From NCBI RefSeq assembly GCF_002884445.1, contig NZ_KZ614144.1, forward strand, positions 1,158,202 to 1,222,201: a stretch of 64,000 nt of DNA. The letters run 5' to 3'. A model generated the notes under the pieces. That model was given only the letters and a program-made list of their open reading frames with translations. It did no database searches and was not told the origin of the DNA. Position numbers and translations under genes: made by a program. Within the stretch, counting starts at the first letter, position 1. Each line of letters opens with the position of its first letter. Below, one piece after another: positions 42,006-51,384 of this stretch. Origin of the DNA: Paenibacillus castaneae (GTDB lineage: Bacteria > Bacillota > Bacilli > Paenibacillales > Paenibacillaceae).

Positions 42006-43505
42006 ATGAAGCAGGTTTCGAAATTCCGATTCGTTGTCAGTACAGCAATTGCTTTACTGATGTTAGTTACAGCTCTACCGGTACAAACGTACGCAGCTTC
42101 TCCTTATGAAGGGTACACGCGGAACAAGCTGGGTGATGATGTTCATTCGATTAACGGCTACATATATGAGAGTTCTATTGACGGTTATGACTTATCATCG
42201 GGCCCCTTCAGTGCGCCAGAGGATGTCTTTCTCGCTGATGACGGTACGATTTATATCGTTGATACGGGTAACAGCCGAATCGTGCATTTAAATAAGAAGC
42301 ATGAGCTGCTGGGCATTATCGGTGATGAGGAAGGCGACGGCAAGCTTTACGAGCCTAAGGGCGTATTCGTAAAGCAGGATGGGACCATCTATGTTGCCGA
42401 CACGAAAAATCAGCGAATTGCTATTTTTGATCAAAAGGGCAAATTTCAGAATCAGTTCGGCAAGCCCGAGAATCCGCTTCTCGGAGCAACCTTCTCCTAT
42501 TCTCCGTCGAAGCTGCTTGTCGACAAGCGCAACTATATGTTCGTCGTGAGCGACGGCAATACGCAAGGGCTTATTCAAATTGATCCGAACGGTCAGTTTA
42601 AAGGCTTCTATGGTGCGAACCATGTCGGCTTCAGCTGGAGCAGATTGATTAATAAGCTGGTAGCAACCGATGAACAGAAGGCGAAGCTTAGCGTTGTAAA
42701 GCCGCTTGAATTTTCGAATGCAGTACAGGATGAAGAGGGCTTTATCTATACTTCGACGCTTGGAACGGAGATGAACCAATTGAAGCGGCTCTCGCCAGTT
42801 GGCGTGGATACGCTTAATATTGTTCCGCGCAGGTATGGCGGCCGATTCGATAACGGGCCCTTCTCAGTCCCTTCATTTCTTGACCTTGCCGTAGATAAAG
42901 ACGGCGTGATTACAGCGCTTGATCTGCAGTCCAGCAAAGTGTACCAGTACGATAAGCTCGGTAATTTCTTGTTCGTATTCGGCGGCCTTGGCGACCAGAA
43001 TGGATTATTTATAACCCCTTCAAGCCTTGCGCAGTCACCTGACGGCACTGTGTTTGTAGTGGATAAAGGGCGCAATCGCGTTGATTTATTCCGTACGACT
43101 CCTTTTGCTGAATTGGTGCATGATGCATCAAGACTATTCGTAGACGGCCGCTACAAAGAGGCTGAGGGATTGTGGAATGAAGTGCTGCATTTGAATGGGA
43201 ACTTTGATCTGGCTTACCTCGCAATTGGGAAATCGCTGTTCAAGGCTGAGAATTATAAGGATGCGATGACCTATTTCGAGCTGGCAAGATCACGCTATGA
43301 TTATTCCATTGCTTTCAAAGAGTATCGCAAGGAATACATCAGAGAGAACTTTGCTTGGATATGCCTTATTATTGTTGTCATTATTATCGCTCTTCGCTAT
43401 ATCCTTCCTTTCTTATGGAGAAGAGTGCGGATCATGCTGTCAGCTCGCAGATTGGCTGGAGCGGCTCATATAAAGGGAGGGGTGCCCCATGATCGCAACC
43501 TTTAG
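42006..43505 (+). CDS. Exported NHL-propeller/TPR protein with C-terminal membrane anchor
   Basis: A 499-residue protein. A signal peptide (ends TYAAS near residue 32) is followed by NHL-type propeller repeats (residues about 55-370) such as EDVFLADDGTIYIVDTGNSR and KGVFVKQDGTIYVADTKNQR. Two TPR-like helix pairs follow (375-440), then one membrane helix (about 452-472) and a short basic cytoplasmic tail. So the propeller and TPR face outward, tethered to the membrane. NHL propellers often bind proteins or glycans, so this may be a docking platform. It overlaps the YIP1 gene by 17 bases, hinting at a stoichiometric complex. Confidence 0.85.
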   Translation: MKQVSKFRFVVSTAIALLMLVTALPVQTYAASPYEGYTRNKLGDDVHSINGYIYESSIDGYDLSSGPFSAPEDVFLADDGTIYIVDTGNSRIVHLNKKHELLGIIGDEEGDGKLYEPKGVFVKQDGTIYVADTKNQRIAIFDQKGKFQNQFGKPENPLLGATFSYSPSKLLVDKRNYMFVVSDGNTQGLIQIDPNGQFKGFYGANHVGFSWSRLINKLVATDEQKAKLSVVKPLEFSNAVQDEEGFIYTSTLGTEMNQLKRLSPVGVDTLNIVPRRYGGRFDNGPFSVPSFLDLAVDKDGVITALDLQSSKVYQYDKLGNFLFVFGGLGDQNGLFITPSSLAQSPDGTVFVVDKGRNRVDLFRTTPFAELVHDASRLFVDGRYKEAEGLWNEVLHLNGNFDLAYLAIGKSLFKAENYKDAMTYFELARSRYDYSIAFKEYRKEYIRENFAWICLIIVVIIIALRYILPFLWRRVRIMLSARRLAGAAHIKGGVPHDRNL

Positions 43506-44106
43506 ATTGATGCGACAGGTAATTGTTCACCCGATAGATTTCTTCCATGACATCCAAGAGCCAGGACGCGTTAAATGGCTGCAGGCGCTGTTCATTGTCG
43601 GATTAGCCTACATCGCGAAGATGGTTGCGATCTTAATAACAGGCTATGCTTTTCAAACGAGAGAACCATATGAAATTTCGTTTCTGAATGAGTTTATATG
43701 GATCGTGGTACCGTTATTCACTTGGACGGTATCTAACTGGGCGGTTAGCGCGATTCTTGATGGCGAAGGGAAATTCAAGGAAGTATTCGTCGGAAGTGCA
43801 TTTGCACTTGTGCCTTATGCGATATTCATTGTACCTATTACGCTATTAACGAATATTTTGGCGCTGGATGAAAGCTCCATGTACACCTTTCTTATTCATT
43901 TCACCCTCTTCTGGGTAGGCTGGCTCCTGCTGCTGAAAGTAAGAATTGTACATGACTTTGAGCTTGTGAAGATGGTGTGGATTACCTTGCTCAGCATCGT
44001 AGGCATATTGATCATTTGGTTTGTGGGCATATTGCTGTTCGGATTGATCAATCAGCTCATTAATTTTGTAGTCGACATGTTCAAAGAAGTAAACTTCCGA
44101 AGGTAG
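43489..44106 (+). CDS. YIP1-family integral membrane protein
   Basis: A 205-residue protein with five predicted membrane helices; the N-terminal VIVHPIDFFHDIQEPGRVKW is typical for bacterial YIP1-domain proteins. Bacterial function is unknown. AAAGGGAGGGG precedes the ATG. Its start lies within the NHL/TPR gene and its stop is nine bases before the DUF5696 gene start, so all three are likely made together. Confidence 0.82.
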   Translation: MIATFRLMRQVIVHPIDFFHDIQEPGRVKWLQALFIVGLAYIAKMVAILITGYAFQTREPYEISFLNEFIWIVVPLFTWTVSNWAVSAILDGEGKFKEVFVGSAFALVPYAIFIVPITLLTNILALDESSMYTFLIHFTLFWVGWLLLLKVRIVHDFELVKMVWITLLSIVGILIIWFVGILLFGLINQLINFVVDMFKEVNFRR

Positions 44107-44115
44107 GTGGACGAG

Positions 44116-46467
44116 ATGAGGAAACAACGGAAATGGCTTATTATCGCGGCATTGCTGCTCGTTGTCAGCATATTCCCTCACTTCGGGACCGCGGAAGGCA
44201 GCATCCAGGTGCAGGCAGTGGAGGATACGAGTGTCAGCTCGCCAGAAAGCAGTGATGATTCAGCTGTAGAAGCGGTTGCAGATGCTGTGGAAGCGGAGCC
44301 GGTAGAAGAGTCAGCTGCGACAGATACGGAGGAACCCGCGGCCGAAGAAGAAGTGAAGCTATACGATGTATCTGCGGTTAAGGAAATTGCCGCTAATGAT
44401 AGCTACATTATGTATATCGATGAGAAAACAGGAAACATTCGTCTAGTAGATAAGAAGACGAAGAAAGAATGGCTCGGTACGCCGCAGCTGCCGCGTACGA
44501 CGATGCCTAACAACAAGAAATATATGGACGCTGCCGTTCATGTGAAGTATACCGAGGGCTCGGATACCGTTCAGACTTATTTGACGAAGGAAAAAGAAAA
44601 TAAGCTGAAAATCGAGAAAATTGAGAATGGCGCAAAAGTCATTTTCCAATTCATCAAAGAGCAGCTGGAATTTGCCATTGAGTACCGCTTGCTTGCGGAT
44701 GGCTTCGAATTAACGATTCCAGAAAGCTCCATAAAGGAAACCGGTAAAGCGAAATTTATTAGCATTGAACCGCTTCCTTTCTGGAACGCAGCTGCGGATA
44801 CAGACGATGGGGCGATCTTCCTGCCGGACGGCTCGGGAGCGCTCATGAAGTATAAAGCGACTCATCCGCAATACTTCGCAGGTTATTCCGAAATGATTTA
44901 TGGCTCGGATCCTGCGTATGTTACGCAGTCCAATATCATTCTCGATGAGAAGTGGAGACAGCGTCTTGCTCCGAAGGAGAAGATTGCGCTTCCGGTATTC
45001 GGAAATTATCGCAACGGAATAGGATCGCTGGGTATCGTTACCAAAGGCCAATATGATGCGAAAATAAACGGAACCCCATCAGGCATTCGCGCTATTTCTT
45101 ATTATCGAACATCAACTGAATTCGTTTACCGTTGGAATGATGTTATTTTTATCGGCACATCCGGTGAAATTCCATTCTTCCAGGGAGATTGGATCAAGGG
45201 AGATCGTCAGTCGCGCTATATGCTGCTTCAGGAGGATCAAGCTGATTATGTAGGAATGGCGAAGGCATATGGGAAATACCTTCAAACCGTGGAAGGCATT
45301 AAGCCGGTTGAACAGTCCGGCGTTCCAGTTAAAGTAAAGCTTCTTGGCGGTATTCTGCGTGACGAGGTGCTTGGACAAACGTTTATCTCGATGACTACAT
45401 TTAAGCAGGCACAAGAAATCATCGATGCTTTCCAGAATAAAGGAATCAAGAATCTGGAGCTTACGTTCTCTGGATGGTCAGAGGGCGGCTTGTACGGGGA
45501 TCAGCCTGACCATTTCCCAGTGGAGAAGAAGCTTGGCGGTCAAAAGGCGCTGAAGGAGCTTGCTGCCTATGCGTCCAATAAAGGTGTATCGCTTTATTTG
45601 GAAGCCAATTATGCACGAGCATTCTCCAAAAGCGACGGCATGAAAAAAAGCAAAGACGCTATTCGCGGCATGGACCATGAAGTCGCTGTAAGCAATGAAT
45701 ATTACATCGGAAGCAGATGGAATGATGACAGCCGTATATTTTACTGGATGAAACCGGAGCGTGTTATTAACAAGCATTTGAATAAAGAATTGAAGGACTA
45801 CGCGAAGCTCGGTATTTCAGGTGTTCATCTCGCGTACTGGGGCGATACGCTTTACTCTGACATCGATAAGAAATCGATAACTTCTCGCGGTGAAACGGCT
45901 AATGCGTGGGTGAAGGCTGCCGACGCGGTACGCGAGGCTGTCGGCGGTGCATCCATCGATTATGGATTTGGCTATATGTTAGGCCATATAGATGGAATAA
46001 GCCAAGCGCCAATGGATTCCAGCCATTTCATCTACAATGATGAGACGGTTCCATTCTATCAAATTGCGCTTCACGGCCTGCTGCCTTATACAGCCGCTTC
46101 TATTAATCTTCGGGATGACGCTCGGAACGAGCTGCTGCGTATGGTTGAGTACGGCGCGCTGCCAAGTCTTGAACTGACCTATGAGCCAACCTCGAAGCTT
46201 CAGAGAACAATGGAAGACCGCTTGTGGAGCTCGCAATATACGACATGGATTGATGAAGCTGTTCAGCAATACGGGGAGCTTGAACCTATTTATACGGCCA
46301 TTTCGAATCAAGCCATTACGGATCATGAAGCGCTCGGCGATAAGCTATTCCGCACGACCTATGCGAATGGAACAAAAGTTATTGTCAATTACGGCGCAGC
46401 AGCAGCGACTGTTGACGGCATATCTGTACCGGCAGCTGGTTTCGCCATGCAGAACGGAGGGAAATGA
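44116..46467 (+). CDS. Exported DUF5696-type protein, possible glycoside hydrolase
   Basis: About 783 residues. The signal peptide (first 27 residues) lacks an obvious lipobox. A very acidic Glu/Ala/Ser linker runs to about residue 85, then a large domain I assign to DUF5696 from memory of the family. Its first half is beta-rich (residues 90-350); the second half (about 375-720) alternates strands and helices like a TIM barrel, with NLELTFSGWSEGG, VSLYLEANYARAF and ISGVHLAYWGDTL at strand ends where glycosidases keep catalytic acids. The last 40 residues form short beta strands. ATG 44116 is chosen over GTG 44107 because GGTAGGTGG then serves as ribosome site. Catalysis is inferred. Confidence 0.75.
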   Translation: MRKQRKWLIIAALLLVVSIFPHFGTAEGSIQVQAVEDTSVSSPESSDDSAVEAVADAVEAEPVEESAATDTEEPAAEEEVKLYDVSAVKEIAANDSYIMYIDEKTGNIRLVDKKTKKEWLGTPQLPRTTMPNNKKYMDAAVHVKYTEGSDTVQTYLTKEKENKLKIEKIENGAKVIFQFIKEQLEFAIEYRLLADGFELTIPESSIKETGKAKFISIEPLPFWNAAADTDDGAIFLPDGSGALMKYKATHPQYFAGYSEMIYGSDPAYVTQSNIILDEKWRQRLAPKEKIALPVFGNYRNGIGSLGIVTKGQYDAKINGTPSGIRAISYYRTSTEFVYRWNDVIFIGTSGEIPFFQGDWIKGDRQSRYMLLQEDQADYVGMAKAYGKYLQTVEGIKPVEQSGVPVKVKLLGGILRDEVLGQTFISMTTFKQAQEIIDAFQNKGIKNLELTFSGWSEGGLYGDQPDHFPVEKKLGGQKALKELAAYASNKGVSLYLEANYARAFSKSDGMKKSKDAIRGMDHEVAVSNEYYIGSRWNDDSRIFYWMKPERVINKHLNKELKDYAKLGISGVHLAYWGDTLYSDIDKKSITSRGETANAWVKAADAVREAVGGASIDYGFGYMLGHIDGISQAPMDSSHFIYNDETVPFYQIALHGLLPYTAASINLRDDARNELLRMVEYGALPSLELTYEPTSKLQRTMEDRLWSSQYTTWIDEAVQQYGELEPIYTAISNQAITDHEALGDKLFRTTYANGTKVIVNYGAAAATVDGISVPAAGFAMQNGGK

Positions 46468-46469
46468 AC

Positions 46470-47348
46470 ATGGGCAAAAAATTTAGGCTGTCGATGAGAA
46501 GCCGCCACATCCTTGAAGGCTATTCGTTCATTTCCATATGGATCGCGGGCTTCTTGATGTTCATGCTCGTTCCGCTCAGTATGTCGCTCTACTATTCGCT
46601 GAATAATCTAGAAGTTTCAAAGGATGGACTGAAGGCCGTGTATACGGGGTTGACGCATTATAGAGCCGCTTTCACAACGGATATCGATTTTGTCCCTCGT
46701 TTGCAAAGCACTTTAACGACGATGCTGACCCAAGTACCGCTAATCCTTATTTTTGCAATGCTGAGTGCATTGCTGCTAAATCGTAATTTTCGAGGACGTA
46801 TTTTGTTCAGGGGCATATTCTTTCTGCCCGTTATTATCGCATCCGGTGCGATTCTGCGTGAATTGCTGGAGCAAGGCGCGACGAAGCTGCCGATTTTTGC
46901 TCAATATGATTTATTTGAGAAGCTGAATGGCCTCATTCCAGGCGATTTCCTTGAGAATCTTCTTATTTACGCAGATTCCTTAACATTGGTTATGTGGGAC
47001 TCAGGAGTACAAATTCTAATTTTTATTGCAGGCTTGCAGACGATCTCACCCGCGCTTTATGAAGCGGCAAGATGTGATGGAGCGACGAAATGGGAAAGCT
47101 TCTGGAAAATTACGTTTCCGATGATTATGCCGATGGTTTTCGTGAATACGCTCTTTAGTATCGTTAATTCCTTCACGAAGACGGATAACAAAATTATGGA
47201 TTACATTAATAACACGGCATTTAGGGCAAATGATTATGCTTATGGTTCTGCATTAGGCTGGATCTATTTTATCGTCATATCGATTGTGCTTGCGATAGTC
47301 TTCTTCATCTTCCGCAGAAGCTTATCAGCGACCGAAGGAAGGGGGTAG
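46470..47348 (+). CDS. Carbohydrate ABC transporter permease (second pair, first subunit)
   Basis: A permease of about 292 residues with six hydrophobic segments and the EAA loop EAARCDGATKWESFWKITFP. ATG 46470 has CGGAGGGA seven bases upstream; ATG 46464 would overlap the previous stop with too little spacing. It lies directly behind the DUF5696 gene and pairs with the next gene. Confidence 0.88.
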   Translation: MGKKFRLSMRSRHILEGYSFISIWIAGFLMFMLVPLSMSLYYSLNNLEVSKDGLKAVYTGLTHYRAAFTTDIDFVPRLQSTLTTMLTQVPLILIFAMLSALLLNRNFRGRILFRGIFFLPVIIASGAILRELLEQGATKLPIFAQYDLFEKLNGLIPGDFLENLLIYADSLTLVMWDSGVQILIFIAGLQTISPALYEAARCDGATKWESFWKITFPMIMPMVFVNTLFSIVNSFTKTDNKIMDYINNTAFRANDYAYGSALGWIYFIVISIVLAIVFFIFRRSLSATEGRG

Positions 47349-47353
47349 AGGCT

Positions 47354-48337
47354 ATGAATTCAACAAGTGGGGTGCAGCAAAAATATAGCGAGCTGCAAGG
47401 TAAAGCGGAAGCGGTCTGGAAAGTGACGTGGATTAAGCGCGGACGGGGCATCGTTGGGACCCTATTCTTTTATTTGGTCATATTGAGCTTGGCATTTGTA
47501 TTTGTTTACCCGCTGCTATACATGGTATCCAAATCGCTGATGCGGCCCGAAGATGTAGCGGATGCGACGATTCAGTGGATTCCGAAGCAGTTCAGCTTAC
47601 GAAATTATGCGATTGCGATGGATGAAATCAAATTTTGGCCGGGGCTGCTGAACAGTATCATTATTTCATTCGGCAGCGCCATACTTCAGGTCGTGAGCTG
47701 CTCTATAGTCGGATACGGCTTCGCGCGCTTTCGTTTCCCGGGGCAAGCCTTTTTTCTAGCCTTGGTTGTATTTACATTTCTAGTTCCGCCACAAACCTTT
47801 GTCGTGCCATTATTCAAGTTTTTCCTTGATATGGGCTGGGTAAATACACATCTGCCCTTTATCGTTCCGGCTTTACTCGGCCATGGCCTGAAAGGCTCTT
47901 TGTTCGTTCTAATCTTTATCCAGTTCTACCGTACGCTTCCAAACGTGTTGGAGGAAGCAGCAAGAATTGACGGCGCGGGCGCTTTCCGCACGTACTGGAT
48001 GATCATGTTTCCGCTCGCTAAGCCTGCGATGCTGGTCGTCTTCTTGTTTTCGGTCGTCTGGCATTGGAATGATTTGTTTGAGCCGAATTTATACTTGCTC
48101 GTTCCGGAATATTTCAATCTTGCTCAAAATATGGCGTTCTTCAATGGGAATGCAAATTTGGATATTCAGCAAGCCGCCAGTTCGGTATCAACAGGCACGC
48201 TTGGGATGGCTCCGACGCTCCAAAACCAGGTTATGGCAGGCGTTATGCTTACGATCTTGCCAATTTTAATTCTCTATATGTTCACGCAGCGTTACTTCGT
48301 AGAGAGTGTAGAGCGCTCGGGTATTGCGGGTGAGTAG
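47354..48337 (+). CDS. Carbohydrate ABC transporter permease (second pair, second subunit)
   Basis: A 327-residue permease with six hydrophobic segments, a 35-residue cytoplasmic N-terminal extension and the EAA loop EAARIDGAGAFRTYWMIMFP. A second permease pair in one operon implies two importers or a larger mixed complex; only two binding-protein domains are present in the locus, one per pair. Confidence 0.9.
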   Translation: MNSTSGVQQKYSELQGKAEAVWKVTWIKRGRGIVGTLFFYLVILSLAFVFVYPLLYMVSKSLMRPEDVADATIQWIPKQFSLRNYAIAMDEIKFWPGLLNSIIISFGSAILQVVSCSIVGYGFARFRFPGQAFFLALVVFTFLVPPQTFVVPLFKFFLDMGWVNTHLPFIVPALLGHGLKGSLFVLIFIQFYRTLPNVLEEAARIDGAGAFRTYWMIMFPLAKPAMLVVFLFSVVWHWNDLFEPNLYLLVPEYFNLAQNMAFFNGNANLDIQQAASSVSTGTLGMAPTLQNQVMAGVMLTILPILILYMFTQRYFVESVERSGIAGE

Positions 48338-48375
48338 AAGAAGCTGGAGCTGTTCTTCTAAGAAAGCGGTGCAGA

Positions 48376-51348
48376 ATGAAAAATAAACAGCGATGGATGA
48401 TATGCTCCATACTGCTGCTTGGTGCGGTTGCGGCAGCTATTTGGCTGCTGCTTCCCTTAGCATCGGAGCGGCAAAAGGAACAAAAAGCAGAAACCGTTCC
48501 AGCCTTTAACGATTTCTTGGTACTGCGCTATACCTTCGACATGGATGCTGCAGAAGGTGCGGCTGTCAGTGAAGCGGAAGATCAATCGGGTCATGATAAT
48601 GGGGCGTTATTGAAAGGCGGAAAGCTTGTTCCCGAGGGACGTTTCGGCGGCGGATTCGAGCTGGATGGCATAAACGCATATGCTGAATTGCCGACAGCGG
48701 TGTTGAACGGGTTGGAAGAGCTGACGTTATCCGCATGGGTGAATGTGAATGAACTTCGTACATGGCAGCGTATATTTGATTTCGGCAATGGAACAGATCG
48801 GTATTTATTTCTAACCCCAATGTCGGAAACCGGCAAAGTAAAAATAGCAATCAAAAACGGGGGCGGCGAGCAAATCATTGATGCTGCCACCGAATTGCCT
48901 GTAGACAGCTGGACACATATTGCTTTCACATGGACGGGATCTTCAGGCGTTCTATACTTGAACGGCCGCGAGGCTGCTCGAAATGACGAGTTGTCTATTA
49001 AACCAAGCGATATGGCAGGCACGACTAGTAATTTCATTGGGAAATCACAGTTCGACGTTGATCCTTATCTGTCTGGACAAGTGGATGAGGTGCGGCTTTA
49101 TGGCAAAGCTTTGGCAGCAAATGAGGTTGCTGATGTGCTGACTGATGGGATGAATGACGAGGAAATCGTCGCTTTCACGTCAGAATGGCTGGAGCTAGGG
49201 GGCAGCGAGCGTGTTGTCTCAGCGCTGACATTGCCGAGCACAGGTCCGGGAGGTTCTTCTGTCGCTTGGTCATCGGATAACGCTGGTACGGTTGATGACA
49301 AGGGTACTGTTACGAGACCGGCAAGCGGTGCAGGTGACCAAGAGGTCATATTAACGGCCAAGATAAGCAAAGGAAAAGCATTTGACGAGAAAAAAATTCC
49401 GCTGCGGGTGTGGGAAGAAGGCGCTGCTGATTATGCTATTTCGATTGGAGCAGATCAGCTTGGTGCACCTGTAAGCCATACATTATTCGGCATTTTCTTC
49501 GAGGACATCAATTTTGCAGGTGATGGCGGAGTGTACGCCGAGCTGGTCGAGAACCGTTCCTTCGAATTCTCGCAATCACTCTGGAACTGGGCGAGGCAAT
49601 CTGCCGGCGATGGTGACGGGACGATTGAGGTTCGTAATGAAAGGCCGCTTAATGCTAATAATCCGCATTATTTAACGATGCAGGTGAACGCGCCGGGAGC
49701 AGACGATGCGTTCGCTGTAGCGAATAGCGGTTTTGGTGGAATGGCGCTGAAGCAAGGCGAAAGCTATGATTTCTCTCTTTATGCCAGAAGCGGCAGTGCG
49801 GTAGTTCCTAAGCTGCATATGTATTTGGAGGATGATGGCGGCCATCGTATTGGTGAAGCTGAGATAGCCGGTATTGGAGCGGAATTTAGCAAGCATTCTA
49901 TGACGATAACGCCATCAGCAGATGCGTTGAACGGGCGGCTTGTATTAAGCGCATCAGGAGTAGGTGAGCTTGATGTCGATATGATTTCGTTGTTCCCGCA
50001 CAAAACCTGGATGAACAGACCAGGCGGCTTGCGCGCCGATCTGGTTCAGATGCTCGCAGATTTGAATCCCGCTTTCATAAGGTTTCCCGGCGGAAGTATT
50101 GTCGGAGGAGACGGAATCGACAACCGCTATAACTGGAAGGATTCCATTGGAGATGCTGCACAGAGGAAGACAAATGAGAATTTATGGGGCGGCGGCGCTC
50201 TAACGACGCCTTATTATCAAAGTTACGGACTTGGCTTTCATGAATATTTTCAGTTAAGCGAAGACTTGGGGGCGGAACCGCTGCCTGTTGTGAACGCTGG
50301 AATGGGCGATCAATTCCGCCACTCTGATACTGCGCCTATAGATGAGCTAGCCAGCTATATTCAGGATGCGCTTGATTTGATTGAGTATGCGAACGGCTCT
50401 ATCGATAGCGAATGGGGAGCGAAGCGGGCGAAGAATGGACATCTTGCGCCGTTTGGTCTACATTACCTGGCGATTGGCAATGAGCATTGGGGAGCTGATT
50501 ACTTCATCAGATTCCAACAGTTTCAGGAGGCTATTAAGAAACAGTATCCCGATATTGAGCTTATTGCCTCAGCAGGTCCATCTCCAGCGGGTCCGATCTT
50601 CGAGGAAGCGTGGCGCTGGCAGCAGTCGCAGCCAACCGATATTGTAGATGAGCATTATTATATGAATCCGGATTGGTTTCTGTCTAATTCGAATCGCTAT
50701 GATTCCTATGACCGCAGCGGTCCTAAAGTATTTGTCGGCGAATATGCGGCGCATAATGGAAGCCGGTCGAATAATTTCGGTTCAGCACTAGCTGAAGCGG
50801 CATTTATGATTGGGCTAGAGCGTAATTCCGATGTTGTGGCGATGGCTTCTTATGCTCCGCTATTCGGCAAGGAAGGATATTCGCAATGGGCGCCGGATTT
50901 GATTTGGTTCAATAATTCGCAAGTATTTGGCACTCCGAATTATGCTGTGCAGCAGATGTTCGGGAACCATGTTGCAACGAGCGTTTTGCCAGCAACCGTC
51001 GTTTTGCGTAATGGTCAGTCCTACGAGGCAGGGCGCGGCGGCATACAGGCTGAGGAGCCGTTCTATTTCATTGCGGGCAAGGATGAGCAGAGCGGTGATT
51101 GGATTCTGAAAGCAGTCAATGCCGCCGGGTACGATGTGCATGTGGATGTTCAACTGGCGGGGGTGAAGGCAGCTCTGCAAGGAACAAAGCTATCGCTTTA
51201 TTCCGATGATTTGAATGCAGAAAATTCATTTGCAGAGCCTTTGGCTGTGAAGCCAGTGGAGCAAGCGGTAGATGGGCTGACTAATGAATTCAAGCTTGAG
51301 CTGCCAAAGAAATCGATTACGATACTAAGGCTGAAAGCCAAGCCATAA
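48376..51348 (+). CDS. LamG-GH51 alpha-L-arabinofuranosidase, membrane-anchored or secreted
   Basis: A 990-residue exoenzyme. Order: signal or anchor helix (residues 6-24), LamG/concanavalin-like domain (about 45-250, with LTLSAWVNVNE and GQVDEVRLYGKAL), an atypical Ig-like domain (about 260-345, with VAWSSDNAG), then a GH51 module from about 350. In the GH51 part, SHTLFGIFFEDINFAGDGG opens the domain, the acid/base Glu is in IGNEHW (residue about 703) and the nucleophile Glu in VGEYAAH (about 789). GH51 enzymes remove alpha-L-arabinofuranosyl branches. It closes the ten-gene locus and gives the best clue to its substrate: arabinan, arabinogalactan or arabinoxylan. Confidence 0.92.
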   Translation: MKNKQRWMICSILLLGAVAAAIWLLLPLASERQKEQKAETVPAFNDFLVLRYTFDMDAAEGAAVSEAEDQSGHDNGALLKGGKLVPEGRFGGGFELDGINAYAELPTAVLNGLEELTLSAWVNVNELRTWQRIFDFGNGTDRYLFLTPMSETGKVKIAIKNGGGEQIIDAATELPVDSWTHIAFTWTGSSGVLYLNGREAARNDELSIKPSDMAGTTSNFIGKSQFDVDPYLSGQVDEVRLYGKALAANEVADVLTDGMNDEEIVAFTSEWLELGGSERVVSALTLPSTGPGGSSVAWSSDNAGTVDDKGTVTRPASGAGDQEVILTAKISKGKAFDEKKIPLRVWEEGAADYAISIGADQLGAPVSHTLFGIFFEDINFAGDGGVYAELVENRSFEFSQSLWNWARQSAGDGDGTIEVRNERPLNANNPHYLTMQVNAPGADDAFAVANSGFGGMALKQGESYDFSLYARSGSAVVPKLHMYLEDDGGHRIGEAEIAGIGAEFSKHSMTITPSADALNGRLVLSASGVGELDVDMISLFPHKTWMNRPGGLRADLVQMLADLNPAFIRFPGGSIVGGDGIDNRYNWKDSIGDAAQRKTNENLWGGGALTTPYYQSYGLGFHEYFQLSEDLGAEPLPVVNAGMGDQFRHSDTAPIDELASYIQDALDLIEYANGSIDSEWGAKRAKNGHLAPFGLHYLAIGNEHWGADYFIRFQQFQEAIKKQYPDIELIASAGPSPAGPIFEEAWRWQQSQPTDIVDEHYYMNPDWFLSNSNRYDSYDRSGPKVFVGEYAAHNGSRSNNFGSALAEAAFMIGLERNSDVVAMASYAPLFGKEGYSQWAPDLIWFNNSQVFGTPNYAVQQMFGNHVATSVLPATVVLRNGQSYEAGRGGIQAEEPFYFIAGKDEQSGDWILKAVNAAGYDVHVDVQLAGVKAALQGTKLSLYSDDLNAENSFAEPLAVKPVEQAVDGLTNEFKLELPKKSITILRLKAKP

Positions 51349-51353
51349 AGGGG

Positions 51354-51384
51354 AAGAGTCATACGGCTTATCCGTAAGACTCTA
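51354..51384. terminator. Hairpin between convergent GH51 and ArsR-type genes
   Basis: AGAGTCATACGG pairs with CCGTAAGACTCT with one mismatch. No T-run follows, so termination strength is uncertain. Confidence 0.55.
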
